Part shown: positions 53,221 to 61,680 of the stretch, piece by piece
How positions within the stretch are numbered: the first letter of the stretch is position 1
How the letters are laid out: the number at the start of each line of letters is the position of its first letter
Made by a program: the position numbers and the translations under genes
Notes under the pieces: generated by a model
What the model saw: the letters and a program-made list of their open reading frames with translations, nothing else
What the model was told of the DNA's origin: nothing
Database searches by the model: none
NCBI RefSeq assembly: GCF_002019705.1
Contig: NZ_KV917377.1
Span: 3,445,649-3,509,648 of the forward strand
DNA: 64,000 bases
From: Shouchella patagoniensis
GTDB lineage: Bacteria; Bacillota; Bacilli; Bacillales; Bacillaceae_D
Direction: 5' to 3'

Positions 53221-54093
53221 TTACGAAGTTAGGTCAACCTGGAAAGCAGCAAGTTCATATCGATCATGGAAACCGACTGAGCGGTATAATCGTATAGCGC
53301 CCTTGGTTTCAGTTGAAACAGTTAATGCAAGGTCTTGAATTGATTCTTCTTTAAATAAGAAATCGATGGCTTGATTTAATAACTCACGACCAATACTTCT
53401 TTTTTGCATAACGGGATCAACTGCAATGAATTCAACACTACCTTCACCAAACTCTGGATTTGCTTCTAAGTAAACATACCCACTTACATGATCATCGTGT
53501 TTAGACAGAAACAGTCGCTTATGGTGATCAAGGCGTGAGATGATTTCTTCGCCGCTATAATATGCGCGGGGAAATGCTGATCGATGCAGCTGGATAAATG
53601 CTTCTTTTTCATCTGCGTTAGTAAGGTCTATTTCGATAGGAGGTAGAGCCGATTGTGTATGATTTTGCTTCTCTTTGATTAAAGCTAAATGAATTCCTTG
53701 TTGTTTTGCTCCGAGAATAGAAGTGACAAATTGAGTAGCAGTACGGTTCTTTGTATTAATAAAAAAATGAAAACTCCATTTTTTGCTAGTTAGTGGGTGA
53801 GCATCCCATAAACGTTTAGCCACTTCAACTGATTGATTCTCCTGGAGAAAAGGCCCCCATACATCTGCTTGTTTATCATCGACATCATAATCGAACGCAA
53901 GTACACCTACAATTTCGCCTTTTTCATATGCAAATAAAATTTCATTAAGTTTAAAATCTTCCCGTAAAGTTGCTTCAATTTCTGTGGGGGCTGTTCCACA
54001 ATAGCCAATGTGGGATCTTTCTACTGCGTTGATCTGTGCAAAGATCGCCGCCGTTTCACTCCAGTGATTAGCGGGTTGTATATGTATAGTCAT
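53221..54093 (-). CDS. Tandem-GNAT acetyltransferase
   Basis: A 290-residue protein with two GNAT folds. The N-terminal half (1-150) is weak in acetyl-CoA motif; the C-terminal half has VEFIAVDPVMQKRSIGRELLNQAIDF with the pyrophosphate loop QKRSIGRE and ALTVSTETKGAIRLYRSVGF. ATG at 54093 has AGGAGG seven bases upstream; a much longer frame upstream overlaps the kinase gene and is not used. Last gene of the recycling operon. Acetylation of an amino sugar or peptide is possible but unproven. Confidence 0.8.
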   Translation of the reverse strand: MTIHIQPANHWSETAAIFAQINAVERSHIGYCGTAPTEIEATLREDFKLNEILFAYEKGEIVGVLAFDYDVDDKQADVWGPFLQENQSVEVAKRLWDAHPLTSKKWSFHFFINTKNRTATQFVTSILGAKQQGIHLALIKEKQNHTQSALPPIEIDLTNADEKEAFIQLHRSAFPRAYYSGEEIISRLDHHKRLFLSKHDDHVSGYVYLEANPEFGEGSVEFIAVDPVMQKRSIGRELLNQAIDFLFKEESIQDLALTVSTETKGAIRLYRSVGFHDRYELAAFQVDLTS

Positions 54094-54130
54094 TCGTGTT
54101 CCTCCTATATTATCCTCTGTTTCATAATCT

Positions 54131-55105
54131 CTAAACGGTTTCATTAAAATGATAGATAAATGTCTCTTGTGGAATGTTGTAACGTAATAATCGACGTAAT
54201 GCTGCAATAGCTGCGCCCGCAACAGGCGGGAGGCTTGGTCGTACAAAGTTATAGGGTGGAGGTGATAATGCGTTTAATGTAGAGCTAATATGAGGTATAA
54301 ATAAATCCGAGCGGTTCATGAGACCCCCAGTCAGTACGATTGGAACAAATTCAACTTCTTTAAAGTTCAATCGTTTAATTAGTGTGAAAATTTGAATGCC
54401 AAGTTTATTCGATTCAGTTTCTATAATTCGTAAAGCGACTTCATCGTGTGCATCAGCAGCTTGTATAACGTATCGGCTTAATGAAGCAATGGTTTGCCGT
54501 GGTGTTGTTCCGTATATGGTCGGAATAAAGGCTTTGGGATCGTCTGTTTTAAAATGGGTTAATAACAGAGAAGTAAGTTTAGTAGATTCTCCAACGCCAT
54601 CAAATGCTTGCAATGCGGAATGTACGCCAGCTCTACCGATTGCATAACCACTGCCCTCGTCTCCAAGCAAATACCCCCAACCTCCAACGCGATCTCTAAG
54701 CCCATCTTGGTTCTCACCGTATGTGATGGAACCAGTACCCGCAATTTGAACAACACCAGCTTGACCAAATGTTCCAGAATAAAGAGCAATGATCGCATCA
54801 TTATCGACTTCTACATGAATGTGTGATGGAAACAACTGACGAACAAATGCAGATAGGTCGGCTTTTAAGCTTGCTTCTCCCGTTCCAGCCAAACCGGCAA
54901 AGACCGCTTCTGTTTTAGAAAACGCTTGTTGGTTTTGTCTCTGTAGGGATGTAATTAAAGCGTTCAGGCGTTCTTTCGCTTTTTCTATCCCCACACTAGT
55001 TGGATTGGTGGGACCGACTGTCACTTGCGCAAAGATGTAACCATCTTGATTGACTATAACACCTATTGTTTTTGTCCCACCACCATCGATGCCTATAACA
55101 AACAT
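54131..55105 (-). CDS. BadF/BadG/BcrA-type N-acetylglucosamine/N-acetylmuramic acid kinase (MurK/NagK-like)
   Basis: ASKHA-fold kinase of 324 residues. The phosphate-1 motif IGIDGGGTKT is at the N-terminus, AGLAGTGE near 74, the phosphate-2 segment QIAGTGSITYG near 124, GWGYLLGDEGSGYAIG near 146 and a C-terminal PVAGAAIAALR. These match the kinases that phosphorylate GlcNAc and MurNAc. ATG at 55105 follows GGAGG by six bases. Downstream of the MurR-like regulator in a wall-recycling operon, MurNAc or GlcNAc released by NamZ is the likely substrate. Confidence 0.87.
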   Translation of the reverse strand: MFVIGIDGGGTKTIGVIVNQDGYIFAQVTVGPTNPTSVGIEKAKERLNALITSLQRQNQQAFSKTEAVFAGLAGTGEASLKADLSAFVRQLFPSHIHVEVDNDAIIALYSGTFGQAGVVQIAGTGSITYGENQDGLRDRVGGWGYLLGDEGSGYAIGRAGVHSALQAFDGVGESTKLTSLLLTHFKTDDPKAFIPTIYGTTPRQTIASLSRYVIQAADAHDEVALRIIETESNKLGIQIFTLIKRLNFKEVEFVPIVLTGGLMNRSDLFIPHISSTLNALSPPPYNFVRPSLPPVAGAAIAALRRLLRYNIPQETFIYHFNETV

Positions 55106-55208
55106 AAGCAACCTCCAAATTGTTAGTATAACGCTTCTGTTTTTATATAGAAAATTTCTTTTAGTTTCCTCTTAATTGCAATAAAACCTCACTGACGAAC
55201 GTTTTATT

Positions 55209-56036
55209 TTACTCTCGCAGTTTGTCTACCATCGCCCTTGTTTCATTTAGGTGTTTAACTGTTTTATCGTATTGCAAGGAGGCAACACACATAAATAAGA
55301 TATCTATTACTTGCAATTGTGCAAGACGTGAAGACGTTGCTCCGCTTCGAAATGTAGGTTCTTTTGTTGCTGAAGCATATAAGCGAATATTGGCTTTGTC
55401 TGCAACGATTGATTGCCCATATTTCGTCAAACTAATGGTTGTTAAGCCTTTGTTTTGGGCTGTATCGAGGAATGTTTGTACTTCTTTCGTTTGTCCTGAA
55501 AAGGAAATACCAACTGCGACATCTTCATGACTACCAGTCGCAACGAGGGTACTTGCCATGTGAATGTCAGTGAAGGCATATGCGGTTTTGTCGATACGGA
55601 CGAATTTTTGTAATGCATCTTGAGCAACGATGGATGAAGCCCCGATTCCAAAAAAATGAATTCTTCGCGCGGAATGGAGGGCAACAACTGCTTTTTCTAA
55701 TTCCACCGTATTTAATAATTCAGCTGTTTCTTGAATTGTTTGGATAGCGTTGCTTGTCATTTTATCAATGATTGAAAAAGCAGGTTCATTAGGTTCAATA
55801 TCTCGTTGCTCGTGATTGGATTGTCTTTGAAGATCTCCGACGATGCGTATTTTTAAATCAGGCAACCCTTTTAAATGCAGAGATTTACATAGGCGAATGA
55901 CGGCTGCACTGCTTGTGTTGCTCCGTTGACCAATTTCATGGGCGGTAAGTGCCACAGCTTCTTCTGGATGATCAATCAGATATGCTGCTATTTTCTTTTC
56001 AGAAGGTGGAAGTACAGGAAGCATTTCTGATAACAT
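55209..56036 (-). CDS. murR: RpiR/MurR-family transcriptional regulator
   Basis: A 275-residue regulator with an N-terminal HTH_6 domain (LPPSEKKIAAYLIDHPEEAVALTAHEIGQRSNTSSAAVIRLCKSL, residues 8-52) and a C-terminal SIS sugar-phosphate domain (IHFFGIGASSIVAQD near 125 and AVGISFSGQTKEV near 172). Position inside a cluster with NamZ, AnmK and a MurNAc-type kinase makes it a MurR analogue sensing MurNAc-6-phosphate. ATG at 56036 follows GGGGGG by six bases. The symbol reflects context, since no etherase MurQ is in the window. Confidence 0.75.
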   Translation of the reverse strand: MLSEMLPVLPPSEKKIAAYLIDHPEEAVALTAHEIGQRSNTSSAAVIRLCKSLHLKGLPDLKIRIVGDLQRQSNHEQRDIEPNEPAFSIIDKMTSNAIQTIQETAELLNTVELEKAVVALHSARRIHFFGIGASSIVAQDALQKFVRIDKTAYAFTDIHMASTLVATGSHEDVAVGISFSGQTKEVQTFLDTAQNKGLTTISLTKYGQSIVADKANIRLYASATKEPTFRSGATSSRLAQLQVIDILFMCVASLQYDKTVKHLNETRAMVDKLRE

Positions 56037-56103
56037 AACTAACCCCCCTGTGATCGAGGACATTTAAGATCAACTCTTTCTTATTGTGTTTATAAGCATT
56101 ATA

Positions 56104-57051
56104 CTAAATTTCCCGTTTTAAAACATGGAATCGCCTTGTTACTTTAAAACCATTCTTTTGATACAAATGTCCGGCAGTGCTTTGTTCTCCGGTCCATAAA
56201 AACCAAGCACCATGTAAGCCTTCTTGTTTCATTTTCCATAAACACTCATTAAGTAAGATCGTACCTAAACCTTTTCCTTGTTCCGTTTTATCAACGCCAA
56301 ATGGTCCAAACCGTTCAGGAGTCCCTTCATACCCTCCATACATGCAAAAACCAACAATTGTAGCACCTTTTCTAGCGATTAAAATTCTGTCGATTGGTAG
56401 TCCATGCAATAACCCTTCACGAATGGCCCTGCCCCAGTCAGGATTAAACTCATTTTTAGCAAATTGAATCACGTCGTACAAATTTTGATCTCCGCAAACC
56501 GAAAAGGAATAACCTTCATTAATCCGTTGTTCTTTTAATTTTACTATGTCACTAGAATAGGTAAAAGAAAGCAAACTTTTGTCCATTGCAACGGGTGTAT
56601 ACATATTTTTGAAACCGAGCTTTGTTAAGTAAGTTGAGGCGGTTGGATATGTTTGTTTATCAAGACCAGGTAAGAAATAGTTTGGTGCATATGATGCGAA
56701 AAAGATAGTTGATCGTCCTGTGTCTTTTAGAAAGGCAATAGCTTGGTTCATTAAATGACTTCCAACTCCAGAGCGTTGAAATGAGGGTGCGACAAAAAAG
56801 AAAGGAATCCAGCCTGTTTCTGGCTCTAGATCGGTGCCTTCCATTGGAATTAATCGTCTGACGGCATAGACGCAACCAATTAAGACATCGCCAGAAAAAG
56901 CAAGTCTCAATCCATCAGGATCAAAGTTTGCATCTAATAAAATGAGATGACGAAACCGTTTTGAATTAATAGGGTCATGTCGCAGTGTTTGATTCCATAA
57001 AGAGATGAGTTCTTGCTCATCTCCAGATTGATAGCCTCTGTAGGTAAACAT
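56104..57051 (-). CDS. Tandem-GNAT acetyltransferase
   Basis: A 315-residue protein with two GNAT domains, both with visible acetyl-CoA loops: PSFQRSGVGSHLMNQAIAFL near residue 92 and DKTEQGKGLGTILLNECLW near residue 252. Each half ends with the usual LTKLGF or YQKNGFKV strand. ATG at 57051 has GGGGGG upstream. Together with the second tandem-GNAT gene at the operon end it forms an unusual pair inside a wall-recycling cluster. Substrate unknown; an amino sugar is the natural guess. Confidence 0.82.
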   Translation of the reverse strand: MFTYRGYQSGDEQELISLWNQTLRHDPINSKRFRHLILLDANFDPDGLRLAFSGDVLIGCVYAVRRLIPMEGTDLEPETGWIPFFFVAPSFQRSGVGSHLMNQAIAFLKDTGRSTIFFASYAPNYFLPGLDKQTYPTASTYLTKLGFKNMYTPVAMDKSLLSFTYSSDIVKLKEQRINEGYSFSVCGDQNLYDVIQFAKNEFNPDWGRAIREGLLHGLPIDRILIARKGATIVGFCMYGGYEGTPERFGPFGVDKTEQGKGLGTILLNECLWKMKQEGLHGAWFLWTGEQSTAGHLYQKNGFKVTRRFHVLKREI

Positions 57052-57066
57052 GATGTTTCCCCCCAC

Positions 57067-58215
57067 TTAATAGAGTAAATAAGGTTTCACTTTTCGTTTA
57101 AAAGCGGCTGACTCTATTTGACATTGATTTAAAAAGAAATCGATTTCTTCCCCCGCTATTATTTTATCTTTTAATGATTTTGTGCCAGCTAATAAATCAA
57201 ACATAAATCGTCCGCTACTATGCTCTAAAAAGACAAATTGGGCAGGATAAATTTTTGCAATAAGGTCAATTAGTTTTAAACCCATTTCATACGAATTTAA
57301 CGTGTGTCGATTGGTAACGTGGAGCTGGATTCCGCTACATACCTCGTTTTCATATTTCTTATAAGTTGGTTTAAAAGAGGTAGGTCTTGCTACAACACCA
57401 GGCAAGCTTAGTTTATTAAAAGCATTTGTCAAGGTGTAACCATCTATGAAGGGTGCACCAATCATCTCAAATGGTTTTGTTGTTCCACGTCCTTCAGAGA
57501 TATTTGTTCCTTCAAAGAGACATGTTCCTGGATATAGCATCGCCATGTCGAGACTTGGTGCGTTTGGGGATGGTGGAACCCAGAATAAGCCCGTCTCGTC
57601 AAAGTACCTCGCGCGACTCCAGTCTTTCATAGGAATAACGGTTAGTGCGCAGTTATAGTTAAATTCATTTTTAAAAACCTTTGCTAGCTCACCCACAGTC
57701 AATCCGTGGCGATTTGGGATCGGAAGAAGACTAACAAAAGAACGACAGTCGTCTTCAACAAGGTTCCCTTCGACTTTTAGACCACCAATCGGATTTGGCC
57801 GATCAAGTACAACAAATTCTTTGCCATATTCATTACATGCTTCCATCATGTAAGCCATTGTATAAATAAAGGTGTAGTAACGAGAACCAATATCTTGTAA
57901 GTCAAAGACAACCACATCAATGGTGCTTAGCATCTCTTTAGTAGGCTTTTTCGATTCACCATATAAGCTATGTATAGGCAATCCTGTATGCGAATCAGTA
58001 GAGGATTGAATGGATTCTCCTTCCTTAGCATCTCCGCGAATGCCATGTTCGGGTGCGTATAAAGCGACGATGTTTATTTCAGGGTGATTTACGAAAAGGT
58101 CAATGGAAGGTTTTAAGGTTAGGTTCACTCCTGTCGTGTTTGTTAAAAGGCCAATTCTTTTTCCGCGAAATCGTTTGTAGTCAATCTCTAAAAATACATC
58201 TAATCCTAGCTTCAT
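57067..58215 (-). CDS. namZ: Exo-beta-N-acetylmuramidase NamZ-type (DUF1343, YbbC-like)
   Basis: A 382-residue DUF1343 protein; B. subtilis NamZ (YbbC) removes MurNAc from the non-reducing end of peptidoglycan fragments. Conserved parts are GKRIGLLTNTTGVN near 20, YAPEHGIRGDAKEGE near 54, VVFDLQDIGSRYYTFIYTMAYMMEA near 101 and EGTNISEGRGTTKPFEMIGAPFIDG near 237. Unlike secreted NamZ there is no signal peptide, so it would act in the cytoplasm on imported fragments. The start overlaps the deacetylase-like gene stop by one base. Confidence 0.87.
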   Translation of the reverse strand: MKLGLDVFLEIDYKRFRGKRIGLLTNTTGVNLTLKPSIDLFVNHPEINIVALYAPEHGIRGDAKEGESIQSSTDSHTGLPIHSLYGESKKPTKEMLSTIDVVVFDLQDIGSRYYTFIYTMAYMMEACNEYGKEFVVLDRPNPIGGLKVEGNLVEDDCRSFVSLLPIPNRHGLTVGELAKVFKNEFNYNCALTVIPMKDWSRARYFDETGLFWVPPSPNAPSLDMAMLYPGTCLFEGTNISEGRGTTKPFEMIGAPFIDGYTLTNAFNKLSLPGVVARPTSFKPTYKKYENEVCSGIQLHVTNRHTLNSYEMGLKLIDLIAKIYPAQFVFLEHSSGRFMFDLLAGTKSLKDKIIAGEEIDFFLNQCQIESAAFKRKVKPYLLY

Positions 58216-58946
58216 TATGGTAGCTCCTTTTTCGTTAACGGAAATCCTGGTATTTCATCACCTTTATGAATATTCGACCCAACACGGAATTTCAACGTTT
58301 GAGCATAGGTGGTGCGGTTTAAACAACCACGTGTTGTCCCAAGTGCTTTATAATAGTCATAATAACGGAAGGATTCGGAATGAATTACGAACCAATAACT
58401 CGAAATTGCTTTGAGGTATGTTTCGAATTCTTCGCTTACATCTACATAAATGTCAGGTTCATAATGGGGGTCTTCCCAATTTTCACTATGGAACATTTGC
58501 CGTATGCCATGAGGGGGAAAGCCTTCTAAATCAAACCCGCGTAAAGCGGCTTTTAACCATGCTTCCTCAACAATCTTAGGACAAGCCGCATGATCGGGGT
58601 GTATACTATTAGTCCAATGGGTGATGACTAAGTCTGGTTTTAGTTTTCGAAATAAGGTCGCAACTCGAAGGATTGTTGATTCATCCACTTTTAGCTCGGC
58701 GTCTTTATAGTCAAGTGTCATTGTATTGACACCTAAAAGGTCTGCAGCAATTTCTGACTCACAGATCTTTTGATAACGGTACTCTTCAACAGATAAATGA
58801 GGTGGCGTTCCTTTTTCTCCGGCAGTCAAATGCAAAAACGTTACAGGATGCCCAACTCTTGCGTACTTGTGAGCAATGGCTCCAGCTGCTAATTCAACAT
58901 CTCCACAATGAGCACCAACGAATAAGATATGATCTTTTTGGGGCAT
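58215..58946 (-). CDS. PIG-L/LmbE-family deacetylase-like protein with altered AHCGD motif
   Basis: A 243-residue PIG-L-fold protein. The usual zinc motif AHPDD appears as AHCGD (residues 12-16): zinc ligands His13 and Asp16 are kept, and His116/His119 in HPDH supply the rest, but the position of the general-base Asp (15) is Gly. The family removes N-acetyl groups from GlcNAc derivatives; whether this subgroup with a GD motif is a deacetylase is not clear. Located between anmK and namZ, an amino-sugar substrate is plausible. GGAGGAATGCG precedes the ATG. Confidence 0.82.
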   Translation of the reverse strand: MPQKDHILFVGAHCGDVELAAGAIAHKYARVGHPVTFLHLTAGEKGTPPHLSVEEYRYQKICESEIAADLLGVNTMTLDYKDAELKVDESTILRVATLFRKLKPDLVITHWTNSIHPDHAACPKIVEEAWLKAALRGFDLEGFPPHGIRQMFHSENWEDPHYEPDIYVDVSEEFETYLKAISSYWFVIHSESFRYYDYYKALGTTRGCLNRTTYAQTLKFRVGSNIHKGDEIPGFPLTKKELP

Positions 58947-58961
58947 AACGCATTCCTCCTT

Positions 58962-60143
58962 TTAATATGGCAGTGCCAATTTCCCCATCGAAACAGCCTT
59001 TTTTGCCCCAGTTGCAGAAGGGGTATTGTTTGGTTGCTGACGTAAGAATTCATTGCCGAGGATAGCGAATGCAACAGCTTCTTTCGCGTCGCTCGAAAAG
59101 CCAAGACTTTCCATTGAGGAAACTGGACGTTTAGTCTGTTCTTGCAATTGGTTCATGATAAATCGATTGTGTACGCCACCTCCACCAACAAACAATTCAT
59201 CAATTTGAACGGTAGGGTCAACTTGTTTATCTATCGCTAATACAATTGATTCGACAGTAACACTTGTAATGGTTGCCACAATGTCTTCGAAACATAGGTT
59301 GCGCTTTTTTCCATCCTGCCAAAGTAAGTCAGCCATTTCACGATGGTAATATTCCCTACCCGTACTTTTTGGATATGGGCGTGAAAGGAATGGGTCTTGA
59401 GCAATTAAACGATTTAGCCACGCTTTATTGACGTTCCCATTGAGAGCAAACATTCCCCCTTTATCAAAATCAGCTTTTCCGTTTGTACCAATTCGAACGA
59501 TTTCATCTATGAGAACATTTCCAGGACCCGTATCAAAAGCAAATACATCATGGTCGTTTTTGGTATTGTCGGTTATTCTGGGAAGGATCGTTATATTTGC
59601 CATCCCTCCTATATTCACGAGCACACGACCGGTTTTAGTGCTGCGGAATAATAATTGATCAACAAAAGGCACAAGCGGAGCTCCTTGACCACCAACAGCC
59701 AAGTCACTCGGGCGAAAATCACCAACTGTTAAGGTGTTTGTTTGATGGGCAATAACTGCTAATTCTCCAATTTGCAAGGTAGCTCTTTCAGCTGGCATAT
59801 GGAAAATTGTTTGCCCGTGAGAACTAATAAAATCTAAATCATCAATTCGATAATGACTTTGTTCGACTACTTTGTATACGGCTTCTGCCATTTTTTCTGC
59901 GAGCACGACGTTAAGACGGCAAATTAAGTCGACAGAAGATGTTTCTGGACGGCAAATGTTAAACACGTCTTCCTTTAACTGGTTATCAAAAAAGAGTGTA
60001 TCAAAAGCAAGCAAGGTTACTTTGGTGTTGTACCCAGCTCCTACAATTCGAACAAGTGCTGCGTCTATACCATCCAATGATGTTCCAGACATTAGACCGA
60101 CGGCTAATACAGAATCTTTACTTAGTGGCAATGAGATTGGCAA
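58962..60143 (-). CDS. anmK: Anhydro-N-acetylmuramic acid kinase
   Basis: Cleaves and phosphorylates 1,6-anhydro-MurNAc to MurNAc-6-phosphate. AnmK signatures are VGLMSGTSLDGIDAALV near residue 15, SSHGQTIFHMP near 108, GDFRPSDLAVGGQGAPLVPFVD near 141, VNIGGMANIT near 173, DTGPGN near 199 and the nucleotide-site VGGGGVHN near 316. 393 residues is the normal length. The TTG at 60143 with AGAGGAG 11 bases upstream is the likely start. First gene of the recycling operon. MurQ to remove the lactyl ether is not seen here. Confidence 0.93.
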   Translation of the reverse strand: MPISLPLSKDSVLAVGLMSGTSLDGIDAALVRIVGAGYNTKVTLLAFDTLFFDNQLKEDVFNICRPETSSVDLICRLNVVLAEKMAEAVYKVVEQSHYRIDDLDFISSHGQTIFHMPAERATLQIGELAVIAHQTNTLTVGDFRPSDLAVGGQGAPLVPFVDQLLFRSTKTGRVLVNIGGMANITILPRITDNTKNDHDVFAFDTGPGNVLIDEIVRIGTNGKADFDKGGMFALNGNVNKAWLNRLIAQDPFLSRPYPKSTGREYYHREMADLLWQDGKKRNLCFEDIVATITSVTVESIVLAIDKQVDPTVQIDELFVGGGGVHNRFIMNQLQEQTKRPVSSMESLGFSSDAKEAVAFAILGNEFLRQQPNNTPSATGAKKAVSMGKLALPY

Positions 60144-60172
60144 TTACAATTCATCTCCTCTCTAAATTGGTT

Positions 60173-60225
60173 TATTTCGAAATATTTTTTTGATTTATCA
60201 TACAATTTTTAAAATAAAAAATCAA
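60173..60225 (-). promoter_or_regulatory. Promoter and palindromic operator of the anmK-namZ operon
   Basis: Minus strand: TTGATT (60225-60220), 17 bp, TATGAT (60202-60197), then the perfect 12-bp palindrome TATTTCGAAATA (60184-60173) just after the expected start of transcription. It is a good candidate binding site for the operon-encoded MurR-like regulator. The remaining upstream region to 60480 holds no gene. Confidence 0.55.
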
Positions 60226-60485
60226 CTGGGATCATGATAATGATTGAGAGTTATCTTTCTGTATAAGAAGAGTCTGGACTATACCCTATCGTGTATACTA
60301 AACGAGAGTATATACGGAGAGTTGGATAAAAGAAGCAGTGCCAGAAAGTTCTTCCTGCCATCTATTTGTACGGTTATAAGGTGGTGTGAGTTGAATTAGA
60401 AAACAATGGATTAATGAAACAAGAAACAAGTTTTGATGACGTTTATATGTATTCGATTTCTAAAAGGACACCATTCTACTTTTTT

Positions 60486-60514
60486 AGGACATATGTCCTT
60501 TATTAACATATAAT
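60486..60514 (+). promoter_or_regulatory. Operator candidate for the Crp/Fnr-type regulator
   Basis: Perfect 14-bp palindrome AGGACATATGTCCT at 60486-60499 followed by TATAAT at 60509-60514. An extra half-site AGGACA occurs at 60465-60470. The palindrome occupies the -35 position of the promoter of the first YdcZ gene. Confidence 0.5.
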
Positions 60515-60547
60515 TAATCAGGTTAAATAATAATAGGAGGGATAGAT

Positions 60548-60973
60548 TTGCAAGGGATCATTTTTGCTTTATTAGCAGGTACATTTATTACCCTACAAGG
60601 GGTCATTAATTCCAGAATTAGTCAAGATATTGGTACCCTACCAGCGATTACTGTTACTCAGTTTGCTGGTTTTTGTTTGGCTTTTGTCATTTTATTGTTT
60701 GTTAGAGATGGGCACATTACACAATTAAAAAAAGTGAAGCCGCTCTATTTATTCGCAGGAGCATTTGGGCTACTTATTATCTATAATGAAGTAACGGCTA
60801 TTCATTTAATCGGTGTTACTGTCACTATGTCACTTATTTTAGTGGCGCAAATTATGATGGCATTTTTAATTGATGTGAAAGGTTGGTTTGGCCTAAAGAA
60901 GCAAACGTTTGCCCTTCCTCAATTCATTGGTGTAACAATGATGATCGTAGGCATTCTAATTATGCAACTGTAG
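60548..60973 (+). CDS. DUF606/YdcZ-type DMT-superfamily membrane protein
   Basis: A 141-residue protein with five hydrophobic helices, family DUF606 (YdcZ), half-sized drug/metabolite-transporter relatives. Typical is the first helix GIIFALLAGTFITLQGVINSR and the final PQFIGVTMMIVGILIMQL. TTG start with AGGAGGG six bases upstream. It precedes a Crp/Fnr regulator and a second YdcZ protein, so the two may form a heterodimer. Confidence 0.85.
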   Translation: MQGIIFALLAGTFITLQGVINSRISQDIGTLPAITVTQFAGFCLAFVILLFVRDGHITQLKKVKPLYLFAGAFGLLIIYNEVTAIHLIGVTVTMSLILVAQIMMAFLIDVKGWFGLKKQTFALPQFIGVTMMIVGILIMQL

Positions 60974-60989
60974 AAAAGAGGTGAGTGAA

Positions 60990-61661
60990 TTGAAAGAAAA
61001 ATTTTTGCTTCAGTATCAACTGGAGAATGTTATTGACGAACCTTTACGCTCATCGGCCAACCTGCACTACTTTAAAAAAGGGGAACGTATTTGTTCACAA
61101 GGAGATCTTATTAGTGATCTGTACATATTGGTAGAAGGACAAATAAAAATCTATACGAATTCGCTTCAAGGAAAGACATTGATTCTATGTTTTAAAGACC
61201 CAGTTGAGGTAATTGGAGATATAGAATACATACAGAAAAAAACGGTGATTAACACGGTTGAAGCGGTATCTGATGTGTGTATGTTGAAAATTCCCTATCA
61301 AGCCATTGATGCAGATGGAATTCATTCTGTACCACTACTACAATTTCTTCTTAAAGTGATAACAGAGAAATTTTATATAGATACTAGCTTTACTAGCTTC
61401 AATATGCTACACCCGGTTGAGTCGAGGCTTGCTAGCTATTTGTTATCTATGTACCCACTTGAAAACAAGGGAACGAAACAACAGGTATTTTTCAAAACAG
61501 CGGATTTAGCAAATTTACTCGGAACCTCATACAGGCATATCAACCGAGTGATAAAGAGATTCAGTCAAGACCAATTGATTGTAAGAGAAAAAGGTGTAAT
61601 TACAATTGTAAACCGACAGCGCTTAAAAGAATTGGCACAATCAACTGATGATATCGGTTAG
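60990..61661 (+). CDS. Crp/Fnr-family regulator (YeiL-like)
   Basis: A 223-residue regulator with a cNMP-type beta barrel (FKKGERICSQGDLISDLYILVEGQIKIYT, residues about 26-53, split by a loop) and a C-terminal winged helix (FKTADLANLLGTSYRHINRVIKRF near 170-193). The cAMP-binding residues of Crp are not complete, and no Fe-S cysteine cluster is seen. It resembles YeiL. TTG at 60990 fits AGAGGTGA; a GTG three codons earlier lies inside that site. Sandwiched between two transporter genes, overlapping the second. Confidence 0.82.
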   Translation: MKEKFLLQYQLENVIDEPLRSSANLHYFKKGERICSQGDLISDLYILVEGQIKIYTNSLQGKTLILCFKDPVEVIGDIEYIQKKTVINTVEAVSDVCMLKIPYQAIDADGIHSVPLLQFLLKVITEKFYIDTSFTSFNMLHPVESRLASYLLSMYPLENKGTKQQVFFKTADLANLLGTSYRHINRVIKRFSQDQLIVREKGVITIVNRQRLKELAQSTDDIG

Positions 61662-61680
61662 TAGTAGGAGGATACTTGTA

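Noticed and set aside
54094-54246. N-terminal extension of the tandem-GNAT at 53221-54093
   Set aside because: It would overlap the kinase gene and skips an AGGAGG site placed ideally for the ATG at 54093.
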